From assembly GCA_023079485.1 (NCBI GenBank), contig CM041108.1, positions 1,922,001-1,986,000 of the forward strand: DNA of 64,000 bases. The letters are read 5' to 3'. Both the position numbers and the translations under genes were made by a program. The notes beneath the pieces are model-generated. The model did no database searches and was not told where the DNA came from. It saw only the letters and a list, made by a program, of their open reading frames with translations. Positions within the stretch are counted from its first letter, which is position 1. The number at the start of each line of letters is the position of its first letter. This DNA comes from Archilochus colubris (Eukaryota > Chordata > Aves > Apodiformes > Trochilidae). Of the stretch, positions 45,701 through 59,000 are shown piece by piece.

Positions 45701-48700
45701 AAACCCGTAGGCCGATTGTTGGTGGTGCTGTGGGTAGGGTTCCATGTGAGGGTTAAGGCCAGCCCAAGTTTTCAGTGGTCACTCTTTGCATTTGTTTTCC
45801 AGTCCCCGGTATTCGGACTTCGGGACCCTATTCAGCAATACGGCAAATGGCCGCTTAGGGCTTGTATATTCAAGGTTGGTGGTCAAACGGAAACCCGTAG
45901 GCCGATTGTTGGTGGTGCTGTGGGTAGGGTTCCATGTGAGGGTTAAGGCCAGCCCAAGTTTTCAGTGGTCACTCTTTGCATTTGTTTTCCAGTCCCCGGT
46001 ATTCGGACTTCGGGACCCTATTCAGCAATACGGGCAAATGGCCGCTTAGGGCTTGTATATTCAAGGCTGGTGGTCAAACGGAAACCCGTAGGCCGATTGT
46101 TGGTGGTGCTGTGGGTAGGGTTCCATGTGAGGGTTAAGGCCAGCCCAAGTTTTCAGTGGTCACTCTTTGCATTTGTTTTCCAGTCCCCGGTATTCGGACT
46201 TCGGGACCCTATTCAGCAATACGGGCAAATGGCCGCTTAGGGCTTGTATTTCAAGGCTGGTGGTCAAACGGAAACCCGTAGGCCGATTGTTGGTGGTGCT
46301 GTGGGTAGGGTTCCATGTGAGGGTTAAGGCCAGCCCAAGTTTTCAGTGGTCACTCTTTGCATTTGTTTTCCAGTCCCCGGTATTCGGACTTCGGGACCCT
46401 ATTCAGCAATACGGGCAAATGGCCGCTTAGGGCTTGTATTTCAAGGCTGGTGGTCAAACGGAAACCCGTAGGCCGATTGTTGGTGGTGCTGTGGGTAGGG
46501 TTCCATGTGAGGGTTAAGGCCAGCCCAAGTTTTCAGTGGTCACTCTTTGCATTTGTTTTCCAGTCCCCGGTATTCGGACTTCGGGACCCTATTCAGCAAT
46601 ACGGGCAAATGGCCGCTTAGGGCTTGTATATTCAAGGCTGGTGGTCAAACGGAAACCCGTAGGCCGATTGTTGGTGGTGCTGTGGGTAGGGTTCCATGTG
46701 AGGGTTAAGGCCAGCCCAAGTTTTCAGTGGTCACTCTTTGCATTTGTTTTCCAGTCCCCGGTATTCGGACTTCGGGACCCTATTCAGCAATACGGGCAAA
46801 TGGCCGCTTAGGGCTTGTATATTCAAGGCTGGTGGTCAAACGGAAACCCGTAGGCCGATTGTTGGTGGTGCTGTGGGTAGGGTTCCATGTGAGGGTTAAG
46901 GCCAGCCCAAGTTTTCAGTGGTCACTCTTTGCATTTGTTTTCCAGTCCCCGGTATTCGGACTTCGGGACCCTATTCAGCAATACGGGCAAATGGCCGCTT
47001 AGGGCTTGTATGTTCAAGGTTGGTGGTCAAACGGAAACCCGTAGGCCGATTGTTGGTGGTGCTGTGGGTAGGGTTCCATGTGAGGGTTAAGGCCAGCCCA
47101 AGTTTTCAGTGGTCACTCTTTGCATTTGTTTTCCAGTCCCCGGTATTCGGACTTCGGGACCCTATTCAGCAATACGGGCAAATGGCCGCTTAGGGCTTGT
47201 ATATTCAAGGTTGGTGGTCAAACGGAAACCCGTAGGCCGATTGTTGGTGGTGCTGTGGGTAGGGTTCCATGTGAGGGTTAAGGCCAGCCCAAGTTTTCAG
47301 TGGTCACTCTTTGCATTTGTTTTCCAGTCCCCGGTATTCGGACTTCGGGACCCTATTCAGCAATACGGGCAAATGGCCGCTTAGGGCTTGTATATTCAAG
47401 GTTGGTGGTCAAACGGAAACCCGTAGGCCGATTGTTGGTGGTGCTGTGGGTAGGGTTCCATGTGAGGGTTAAGGCCAGCCCAAGTTTTCAGTGGTCACTC
47501 TTTGCATTTGTTTTCCAGTCCCCGGTATTCGGACTTCGGGACCCTATTCAGCAATACGGGCAAATGGCCGCTTAGGGCTTGTATATTCAAGGTTGGTGGT
47601 CAAACGGAAACCCGTAGGCCGATTGTTGGTGGTGCTGTGGGTAGGGTTCCATGTGAGGGTTAAGGCCAGCCCAAGTTTTCAGTGGTCACTCTTTACATTT
47701 GTTTTCCAGTCCCGGTATTCGAACTTCGGGACCCTATTCAGCAATACGGGCAAATGGCCGCTTAGGGCTTGTATTCAAGGTTGGTGGTCAAACGGAAACC
47801 CGTAGGCCGATTGTTGGTGGTGCTGTGGGTAGGGTTCCATGTGAGGGTTAAGGCCAGCCCAAGTTTTCAGTGGTCACTCTTTGCATTTGTTTTCCAGTCC
47901 CCGGTATTCGGACTTCGGGACCCTATTCAGCAATACGGGCAAATGGCCGCTTAGGGCTTGTATATTCAAGGTTGGTGGTCAAACGGAAACCCGTAGGCCG
48001 ATTGTTGGTGGTGCTGTGGGTAGGGTTCCATGTGAGGGTTAAGGCCAGCCCAAGTTTTCAGTGGTCACTCTTTGCATTTGTTTTCCAGTCCCCGGTATTC
48101 GGACTTCGGGACCCTATTCAGCAATACGGCAAATGGCCGCTTAGGGCTTGTATGTTCAAGGTTGGTGGTCAAACGGAAACCCGTAGGCCGATTGTTGGTG
48201 GTGCTGTGGGTAGGGTTCCATGTGAGGGTTAAGGCCAGCCCAAGTTTTCAGTGGTCACTCTTTGCATTTGTTTTCCAGTCCCCGGTATTCGGACTTCGGG
48301 ACCCTATTCAGCAATACGGGCAAATGGCCGCTTAGGGCTTGTATATTCAAGGTTGGTGGTCAAACGGAAACCCGTAGGCCGATTGTTGGTGGTGCTGTGG
48401 GTAGGGTTCCATGTGAGGGTTAAGGCCAGCCCAAGTTTTCAGTGGTCACTCTTTGCATTTGTTTTCCAGTCCCCGGTATTCGGACTTCGGGACCCTATTC
48501 AGCAATACGGGCAAATGGCCGCTTAGGGCTTGTATATTCAAGGTTGGTGGTCAAACGGAAACCCGTAGGCCGATTGTTGGTGGTGCTGTGGGTAGGGTTC
48601 CATGTGAGGGTTAAGGCCAGCCCAAGTTTTCAGTGGTCACTCTTTGCATTTGTTTTCCAGTCCCCGGTATTCGGACTTCGGGACCCTATTCAGCAATACG

Positions 48701-50296
48701 GGCAAATGGCCGCTTAGGGCTTGTATATTCAAGGTTGGTGGTCAAACGGAAACCCGTAGGCCGATTGTTGGTGGTGCTGTGGGTAGGGTTCCATGTGAGG
48801 GTTAAGGCCAGCCCAAGTTTTCAGTGGTCACTCTTTGCATTTGTTTTCCAGTCCCCGGTATTCGACTTCGGGACCCTATTCAGCAATACGGGCAAATGGC
48901 CGCTTAGGGCTTGTATATTCAAGGCTGGTGGTCAAACGGAAACCCGTAGGCCGATTGTTGGTGGTGCTGTGGGTAGGGTTCCATGTGAGGGTTAAGGCCA
49001 GCCCAAGTTTTCAGTGGTCACTTGCATTTGTTTTCCAGTCCCCGGTATTCGGACTTCGGGACCCTATTCAGCAATACGGGCAAATGGCCGCTTAGGGCTT
49101 GTATATTCAATGGTGGTCAAACGGAAACCCGTAGGCCGATTGTTGGTGGTGCTGTGGGTAGGGTTCCATGTGAGGGTTAAGGCCAGCCCAAGTTTTCAGT
49201 GGTCACTCTTTGCATTTGTTTTCCAGTCCCCGGTATTCGGACTTCGGGACCCTATTCAGCAATACGGGCAAATGGCCGCTTAGGGCTTGTATATTCAAGG
49301 TTGGTGGTCAAACGGAAACCCGTAGGCCGATTGTTGGTGGTGCTGTGGGTAGGGTTCCATGTGAGGGTTAAGGCCAGCCCAAGTTTTCAGTGGTCACTCT
49401 TTGCATTTGTTTTCCAGTCCCCGGTATTCGGACTTCGGGACCCTATTCAGCAATACGGGCAAATGGCCGCTTAGGGCTTGTATATTCAAGGTTGGTGGTC
49501 AAACGGAAACCCGTAGGCCGATTGTTGGTGGTGCTGTGGGTAGGGTTCCATGTGAGGGTTAAGGCCAGCCCAAGTTTTCAGTGGTCACTCTTTGCATTTG
49601 TTTTCCAGTCCCCGGTATTCGGACTTCGGGACCCTATTCAGCAATACGGGCAAATGGCCGCTTAGGGCTTGTATATTCAAGGTTGGTGGTCAAACGGAAA
49701 CCCGTAGGCCGATTGTTGGTGGTGCTGTGGGTAGGGTTCCATGTGAGGGTTAAGGCCAGCCCAAGTTTTCAGTGGTCACTCTTTGCATTTGTTTTCCAGT
49801 CCCCGGTATTCGGACTTCGGGACCCTATTCAGCAATACGGGCAAATGGCCGCTTAGGGCTTGTATATTCAAGGCTGGTGGTCAAACGGAAACCCGTAGGC
49901 CGATTGTTGGTGGTGCTGTGGGTAGGGTTCCATGTGAGGGTTAAGGCCAGCCCAAGTTTTCAGTGGTCACTCTTTGCATTTGTTTTCCAGTCCCCGGTAT
50001 TCGGACTTCGGGACCCTATTCAGCAATACGGGCAAATGGCCGCTTAGGGCTTGTATGTTCAAGGTTGGTGGTCAAACGGAAACCCGTAGGCCGATTGTTG
50101 GTGGTGCTGTGGGTAGGGTTCCATGTGAGGGTTAAGGCCAGCCCAAGTTTTCAGTGGTCACTCTTTGCATTTGTTTTCCAGTCCCCGGTATTCGGACTTC
50201 GGGACCCTATTCAGCAATACGGGCAAATGGCCGCTTAGGGCTTGTATATTCAAGGTTGGTGGTCAAACGGAAACCCGTAGGCCGATTGTTGGTGGT

Positions 50297-50610
50297 TCTA
50301 TGTGGGGGTTAAGGCCAGCCCAAGTTTTCAGTGGTCACTCTTTGCATTTGCTTTCCAGTCCCCGGTATTCGGACTTCGATACCCTATTCAGCAATTCGAG
50401 CAAATGGCCGCTTAGGGCTTGTATTTTCAAGGCTGGTGGTCAAACGGAAACCCGTCGGCCGATTGTTGGTGGTGCTGTGTAGGGTCCATGAGGGTTAAGG
50501 CCAGCCCAATTTGTTTTGCATTTGTCCTGTATTGACCCTTTGGGCAAATGGTCGTGCTTACATTCAAGGCTGGTGGCGGACATACGGCAGGGTTCCATGT
50601 GAGGGTTAAG
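50297..50610 (+). repeat. Degenerate satellite patch 2
   Basis: Begins with a moderately altered monomer (TTCTATGTGGGGGTTAAGG, CTTCGATACCC, AATTCGAGC) and continues from about 50470 with the same altered sequence as 30562-30690, including GGCGGACATACGGCAG. Confidence 0.85.
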
Positions 50611-53600
50611 GCCAGCCCAAGTTTTCAGTGGTCACTCTTTGCATTTGTTTTCCAGTCCCCGGTATTCGGACTTCGGGACCCTATTCAGCAATACGGGCAA
50701 ATGGCCGCTTAGGGCTTGTATATTCAAGGTTGGTGGTCAAACGGAAACCCGTAGGCCGATTGTTGGTGGTGCTGTGGGTAGGGTTCCATGTGAGGGTTAA
50801 GGCCAGCCCAAGTTTTCAGTGGTCACTCTTTGCATTTGTTTTCCAGTCCCCGGTATTCGACTGGGACCCTATTCAGCAATACGGGCAAATGGCCGCTTAG
50901 GGCTTGTATGTTCAAGGTTGGTGGTCAAACGGAAACCCGTAGGCCGATTGTTGGTGGTGCTGTGGGTAGGGTTCCATGTGAGGGTTAAGGCCAGCCCAAG
51001 TTTTCAGTGGTCACTCTTTGCATTTGTTTTCCAGTCCCCGGTATTCGGACTTCGGGACCCTATTCAGCAATACGGGCAAATGGCCGCTTAGGGCTTGTAT
51101 GTTCAAGGTTGGTGGTCAAACGGAAACCCGTAGGCCGATTGTTGGTGGTGCTGTGGGTAGGGTTCCATGTGAGGGTTAAGGCCAGCCCAAGTTTTCAGTG
51201 GTCACTCTTTGCATTTGTTTTCCAGTCCCCGGTATTCGGACTTCGGGACCCTATTCAGCAATACGGCAAATGGCCGCTTAGGGCTTGTATGTTCAAGGTT
51301 GGTGGTCAAACGGAAACCCGTAGGCCGATTGTTGGTGGTGCTGTGGGTAGGGTTCCATGTGAGGGTTAAGGCCAGCCCAAGTTTTCAGTGGTCACTCTTT
51401 GCATTTGTTTTCCAGTCCCCGGTATTCGGACTTCGGGACCCTATTCAGCAATACGGGCAAATGGCCGCTTAGGGCTTGTATGTTCAAGGTTGGTGGTCAA
51501 ACGGAAACCCGTAGGCCGATTGTTGGTGGTGCTGTGGGTAGGGTTCCATGTGAGGGTTAAGGCCAGCCCAAGTTTTCAGTGGTCACTCTTTGCATTTGTT
51601 TTCCAGTCCCCGGTATTCGGACTTCGGGACCCTATTCAGCATACGGGCAAATGGCCGCTTAGGGCTTGTATGTTCAAGGTTGGTGGTCAAACGGAAACCC
51701 GTAGGCCGATTGTTGGTGGTGCTGTGGGTAGGGTTCCATGTGAGGGTTAAGGCCAGCCCAAGTTTTCAGTGGTCACTCTTTGCATTTGTTTTCCAGTCCC
51801 CGGTATTCGGACTTCGGGACCCTATTCAGCAATATGGGCAAATGGCCGCTTAGGGCTTGTATCTTCAAGGCTGGTGGTCAAACGGAAACCCGTAGGCCGA
51901 TTGTTGGTGGTGCTGTGGGTAGGGTTCCATGTGAGGGTTAAGGCCAGCCCAAGTTTTCAGTGGTCACTCTTTGCATTTGTTTTCCAGTCCCCGGTATTCG
52001 GACTTCGGGACCCTATTCAGCAATACGGGCAAATGGCCGCTTAGGGCTTGTATGTTCAAGGTTGGTGGTCAAACGGAAACCCGTAGGCCGATTGTTGGTG
52101 GTGCTGTGGGTAGGGTTCCATGTGAGGGTTAAGGCCAGCCCAAGTTTTCAGTGGTCACTCTTTGCATTTGTTTTCCAGTCCCCGGTATTCGGACTTCGGG
52201 ACCCTATTCAGCAATACGGGCAAATGGCCGCTTAGGGCTTGTATATTCAAGGTTGGTGGTCAAACGGAAACCCGTAGGCCGATTGTTGGTGTGGTGGGTA
52301 GGGTTCCATGTGAGGGTTAAGGCCAGCCCAAGTTTTCAGTGGTCACTCTTTGCATTTGTTTTCCAGTCCCCGGTATTCGGACTTCGGGACCCTATTCAGC
52401 AATACGGGCAAATGGCCGCTTAGGGCTTGTATATTCAAGGTTGGTGGTCAAACGGAAACCCGTAGGCCGATTGTTGGTGGTGCTGTGGGTAGGGTTCCAT
52501 GTGAGGGTTAAGGCCAGCCCAAGTTTTCAGTGGTCACTCTTTGCATTTGTTTTCCAGTCCCCGGTATTCGGACTTCGGGACCCTATTCAGCAATATGGGC
52601 AAATGGCCGCTTAGGGCTTGTATCTTCAAGGCTGGTGGTCAAACGGAAACCCGTAGGCCGATTGTTGGTGGTGCTGTGGGTAGGGTTCCATGTGAGGGTT
52701 AAGGCCAGCCCAAGTTTTCAGTGGTCACTCTTTGCATTTGTTTTCCAGTCCCCGGTATTCGGACTTCGGGACCCTATTCAGCAATACGGGCAAATGGCCG
52801 CTTAGGGCTTGTATATTCAAGGTTGGTGGTCAAACGGAAACCCGTAGGCCGATTGTTGGTGGTGCTGTGGGTAGGGTTCCATGTGAGGGTTAAGGCCAGC
52901 CCAAGTTTTCAGTGGTCACTCTTTGCATTTGTTTTCCAGTCCCCGGTATTCGGACTTCGGGACCCTATTCAGCAATACGGGCAAATGGCCGCTTAGGGCT
53001 TGTATATTCAAGGTTGGTGGTCAAACGGAAACCCGTAGGCCGATTGTTGGTGGTGCTGTGGGTAGGGTTCCATGTGAGGGTTAAGGCCAGCCCAAGTTTT
53101 CAGTGGTCACTCTTTGCATTTGTTTTCCAGTCCCCGGTATTCGGACTTCGGGACCCTATTCAGCAAACGGGCAAATGGCCGCTTAGGGCTTGTATATTCA
53201 AGGCTGGTGGTCAAACGGAAACCCGTAGGCCGATTGTTGGTGGTGCTGTGGGTAGGGTTCCATGTGAGGGTTAAGGCCAGCCCAAGTTTTCAGTGGTCAC
53301 TCTTTGCATTTGTTTTCCAGTCCCCGGTATTCGGACTTCGGGACCCTATTCAGCAATACGGGCAAATGGCCGCTTAGGGCTTGTATATTCAAGGTTGGTG
53401 GTCAAACGGAAACCCGTAGGCCGATTGTTGGTGGTGCTGTGGGTAGGGTTCCATGTGAGGGTTAAGGCCAGCCCAAGTTTTCAGTGGTCACTCTTTGCAT
53501 TTGTTTTCCAGTCCCCGGTATTCGGACTTCGGGACCCTATTCAGCAATACGGGCAAATGGCCGCTTAGGGCTTGTATATTCAAGGTTGGTGGTCAAACGG

Positions 53601-55900
53601 AAACCCGTAGGCCGATTGTTGGTGGTGCTGTGGGTAGGGTTCCATGTGAGGGTTAAGGCCAGCCCAAGTTTTCAGTGGTCACTCTTTGCATTTGTTTTCC
53701 AGTCCCCGGTATTCGGACTTCGGGACCCTATTCAGCAATACGGGCAAATGGCCGCTTAGGGCTTGTATGTTCAAGGTTGGTGGTCAAACGGAAACCCGTA
53801 GGCCGATTGTTGGTGGTGCTGTGGGTAGGGTTCCATGTGAGGGTTAAGGCCAGCCCAAGTTTTCAGTGGTCACTCTTTGCATTTGTTTTCCAGTCCCCGG
53901 TATTCGGACTGACCCTATTCAGCAATACGGGCAAATGGCCGCTTAGGGCTTGTATATTCAAGGTTGGTGGTCAAACGGAAACCCGTAGGCCGATTGTTGG
54001 TGGTGCTGTGGGTAGGGTTCCATGTGAGGGTTAAGGCCAGCCCAAGTTTTCAGTGGTCACTCTTTGCATTTGTTTTCCAGTCCCCGGTATTCGGACTTCG
54101 GGACCCTATTCAGCAATACGGGCAAATGGCCGCTTAGGGCTTGTATATTCAAGGCTGGTGGTCAAACGGAAACCCGTAGGCCGATTGTTGGTGGTGCTGT
54201 GGGTAGGGTTCCATGTGAGGGTTAAGGCCAGCCCAAGTTTTCAGTGGTCACTCTTTGCATTTGTTTTCCAGTCCCCGGTATTCGGACTTCGGGACCCTAT
54301 TCAGCAATACGGGCAAATGGCCGCTTAGGGCTTGTATATTCAAGGTTGGTGGTCAAACGGAAACCCGTAGGCCGATTGTTGGTGGTGCTGTGGGTAGGGT
54401 TCCATGTGAGGGTTAAGGCCAGCCCAAGTTTTCAGTGGTCACTCTTTGCATTTGTTTTCCAGTCCCCGGTATTCGGACTTCGGGACCCTATTCAGCAATA
54501 CGGGCAAATGGCCGCTTAGGGCTTGTATATTCAAGGCTGGTGGTCAAACGGAAACCCGTAGGCCGATTGTTGGTGGTGCTGTGGGTAGGGTTCCATGTGA
54601 GGGTTAAGGCCAGCCCAAGTTTTCAGTGGTCACTCTTTGCATTTGTTTTCCAGTCCCCGGTATTCGGACTTCGGGACCCTATTCAGCAATAGGGCAAATG
54701 GCCGCTTAGGGCTTGTATTCAAGGTTGGTGGTCAAACGGAAACCCGTAGGCCGATTGTTGGTGGTGCTGTGGGTAGGGTTCCATGTGAGGGTTAAGGCCA
54801 GCCCAAGTTTTCAGTGGTCACTCTTTGCATTTGTTTTCCAGTCCCCGGTATTCGACTTCGGGACCCTATTCAGCAATACGGGCAAATGGCCGCTTAGGGC
54901 TTGTATATTCAAGGCTGGTGGTCAAACGGAAACCCGTAGGCCGATTGTTGGTGGTGCTGTGGGTAGGGTTCCATGTGAGGGTTAAGGCCAGCCCAAGTTT
55001 TCAGTGGTCACTCTTTGCATTTGTTTTCCAGTCCCCGGTATTCGGACTTCGGGACCCTATTCAGCAATACGGGCAAATGGCCGCTTAGGGCTTGTATATT
55101 CAAGGCTGGTGGTCAAACGGAAACCCGTAGGCCGATTGTTGGTGGTGCTGTGGGTAGGGTTCCATGTGAGGGTTAAGGCCAGCCCAAGTTTTCAGTGGTC
55201 ACTCTTTGCATTTGTTTTCCAGTCCCCGGTATTCGGACTTCGGGACCCTATTCAGCAATACGGGCAAATGGCCGCTTAGGGCTTGTATATTCAAGGTTGG
55301 TGGTCAAACGGAAACCCGTAGGCCGATTGTTGGTGGTGCTGTGGGTAGGGTTCCATGTGAGGGTTAAGGCCAGCCCAAGTTTTCAGTGGTCACTCTTTGC
55401 ATTTGTTTTCCAGTCCGGTATTCGGACTTCGGGACCCTATTCAGCAATACGGGCAAATGGCCGCTTAGGGCTTGTATATTCAAGGTTGGTGGTCAAACGG
55501 AAACCCGTAGGCCGATTGTTGGTGGTGCTGTGGGTAGGGTTCCATGTGAGGGTTAAGGCCAGCCCAAGTTTTCAGTGGTCACTCTTTGCATTTGTTTTCC
55601 AGTCCCCGGTATTCGGACTTCGGGACCCTATTCAGCAATACGGGCAAATGGCCGCTTAGGGCTTGTATATTCAAGGTTGGTGGTCAAACGGAAACCCGTA
55701 GGCCGATTGTTGGTGGTGCTGTGGGTAGGGTTCCATGTGAGGGTTAAGGCCAGCCCAAGTTTTCAGTGGTCACTCTTTGCATTTGTTTTCCAGTCCCCGG
55801 TATTCGGACTTCGGGACCCTATTCAGCAATACGGGCAAATGGCCGCTTAGGGCTTGTATATTCAAGGTTGGTGGTCAAACGGAAACCCGTAGGCCGATTG

Positions 55901-56040
55901 TCTGGTGGTTCCTGAGGGTTGCCAGCCCAGTAGGGTTCCATTTGTTTTCCAGTGTGACTTCGGGAATGGCCCTTAGGGCCTTCAAGGCTGGTGGTAAACG
56001 GAAACCGAGGCCGATTGTTGGTGGTGCTGTGGGAGGGTTC
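55901..56040 (+). repeat. Degenerate satellite patch 3
   Basis: Starts with the same CCTGAGGGTTGCCAGCCCAG as patch 1 and carries the GGCCCTTAGGGCC dyad (55968-55980), then returns to the standard monomer without the second half of patch 1. Confidence 0.85.
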
Positions 56041-59000
56041 CATGTGAGGGTTAAGGCCAGCCCAAGTTTTCAGTGGTCACTCTTTGCATTTGTTTTCCAG
56101 TCCCCGGTATTCGGACTTCGGGACCCTATTCAGCAATACGGGCAAATGGCCGCTTAGGGCTTGTATGTTCAAGGTTGGTGGTCAAACGGAAACCCGTAGG
56201 CCGATTGTTGGTGGTGCTGTGGGTAGGGTTCCATGTGAGGGTTAAGGCCAGCCCAAGTTTTCAGTGGTCACTCTTTGCATTTGTTTTCCAGTCCCCGGTA
56301 TTCGGACTTCGGGACCCTATTCAGCAATACGGGCAAATGGCCGCTTAGGGCTTGTATATTCAAGGTTGGTGGTCAAACGGAAACCCGTAGGCCGATTGTT
56401 GGTGGTGCTGTGGGTAGGGTTCCATGTGAGGGTTAAGGCCAGCCCAAGTTTTCAGTGGTCACTTGCATTTGTTTTCCAGTCCCCGGTATTCGGACTTCGG
56501 GACCCTATTCAGCAATTCGGCAAATGGCCGCTTAGGGCTTGTATATTCAAGGCTGGTGGTCAAACGGAAACCCGTAGGCCGATTGTTGGTGGTGCTGTGG
56601 GTAGGGTTCCATGTGAGGGTTAAGGCCAGCCCAAGTTTTCAGTGGTCACTCTTTGCATTTGTTTTCCAGTCCCCGGTATTCGGACTTCGGGACCCTATTC
56701 AGCAATACGGGCAAATGGCCGCTTAGGGCTTGTATATTCAAGGTTGGTGGTCAAACGGAAACCCGTAGGCCGATTGTTGGTGGTGCTGTGGGTAGGGTTC
56801 CATGTGAGGGTTAAGGCCAGCCCAAGTTTTCAGTGGTCACTCTTTGCATTTGTTTTCCAGTCCCCGGTATTCGGACTTCGGGACCCTATTCAGCAATACG
56901 GGCAAATGGCCGCTTAGGGCTTGTATATTCAAGGTTGGTGGTCAAACGGAAACCCGTAGGCCGATTGTTGGTGGTGCTGTGGGTAGGGTTCCATGTGAGG
57001 GTTAAGGCCAGCCCAAGTTTTCAGTGGTCACTCTTTGCATTTGTTTTCCAGTCCCCGGTATTCGGACTTCGGGACCCTATTCAGCAAACGGGCAAATGGC
57101 CGCTTAGGGCTTGTATATTCAAGGCTGGTGGTCAAACAGAAACCCGTAGGCCGATTGTTGGTGGTGCTGTGGGTAGGGTTCCATGTGAGGGTTAAGGCCA
57201 GCCCAAGTTTTCAGTGGTCACTCTTTGCATTTGTTTTCCAGTCCCCGGTATTCGGACTTCGGGACCCTATTCAGCAATACGGGCAAATGGCCGCTTAGGG
57301 CTTGTATATTCAAGGTTGGTGGTCAAACGGAAACCCGTAGGCCGATTGTTGGTGGTGCTGTGGGTAGGGTTCCATGTGAGGGTTAAGGCCAGCCCAAGTT
57401 TTCAGTGGTCACTCTTTGCATTTGTTTTCCAGTCCCCGGTATTCGGACTTCGGGACCCTATTCAGCAATACGGGCAAATGGCCGCTTAGGGCTTGTATGT
57501 TCAAGGTTGGTGGTCAAACGGAAACCCGTAGGCCGATTGTTGGTGGTGCTGTGGGTAGGGTTCCATGTGAGGGTTAAGGCCAGCCCAAGTTTTCAGTGGT
57601 CACTCTTTGCATTTGTTTTCCAGTCCCCGGTATTCGGACTTCGGGACCCTATTCAGCAATACGGGCAAATGGCCGCTTAGGGCTTGTATATTCAAGGTTG
57701 GTGGTCAAACGGAAACCCGTAGGCCGATTGTTGGTGGTGCTGTGGGTAGGGTTCCATGTGAGGGTTAAGGCCAGCCCAAGTTTTCAGTGGTCACTCTTTG
57801 CATTTGTTTTCCAGTCCCCGGTATTCGGACTTCGGGACCCTATTCAGCAATACGGGCAAATGGCCGCTTAGGGCTTGTATATTCAAGGCTGGTGGTCAAA
57901 CGGAAACCCGTAGGCCGATTGTTGGTGGTGCTGTGGGTAGGGTTCCATGTGAGGGTTAAGGCCAGCCCAAGTTTTCAGTGGTCACTCTTTGCATTTGTTT
58001 TCCAGTCCCCGGTATTCGGACTTCGGGACCCTATTCAGCAATACGGCAAATGGCCGCTTAGGGCTTGTATGTTCAAGGTTGGTGGTCAAACGGAAACCCG
58101 TAGGCCGATTGTTGGTGGTGCTGTGGGTAGGGTTCCATGTGAGGGTTAAGGCCAGCCCAAGTTTTCAGTGGTCACTCTTTGCATTTGTTTTCCAGTCCCC
58201 GGTATTCGGACTTCGGGACCCTATTCAGCAATACGGGCAAATGGCCGCTTAGGGCTTGTATATTCAAGGTTGGTGGTCAAACGGAAACCCGTAGGCCGAT
58301 TGTTGGTGGTGCTGTGGGTAGGGTTCCATGTGAGGGTTAAGGCCAGCCCAAGTTTTCAGTGGTCACTCTTTGCATTTGTTTTCCAGTCCCCGGTATTCGG
58401 ACTTCGGGACCCTATTCAGCAATACGGGCAAATGGCCGCTTAGGGCTTGTATATTCAAGGTTGGTGGTCAAACGGAAACCCGTAGGCCGATTGTTGGTGG
58501 TGCTGTGGGTAGGGTTCCATGTGAGGGTTAAGGCCAGCCCAAGTTTTCAGTGGTCACTCTTTGCATTTGTTTTCCAGTCCCCGGTATTCGGACTTCGGGA
58601 CCCTATTCAGCAATACGGGCAAATGGCCGCTTAGGGCTTGTATATTCAAGGTTGGTGGTCAAACGGAAACCCGTAGGCCGATTGTTGGTGGTGCTGTGGG
58701 TAGGGTTCCATGTGAGGGTTAAGGCCAGCCCAAGTTTTCAGTGGTCACTCTTTGCATTTGTTTTCCAGTCCCCGGCATTCGGACTTCGGGACCCTATTCA
58801 GCAATACGGGCAAATGGCCGCTTAGGGCTTGTATGTTCAAGGTTGGTGGTCAAACGGAAACCCGTAGGCCGATTGTTGGTGGTGCTGTGGGTAGGGTTCC
58901 ATGTGAGGGTTAAGGCCAGCCCAAGTTTTCAGTGGTCACTCTTTGCATTTGTTTTCCAGTCCCCGGTATTCGGACTTCGGGACCCTATTCAGCAATACGG

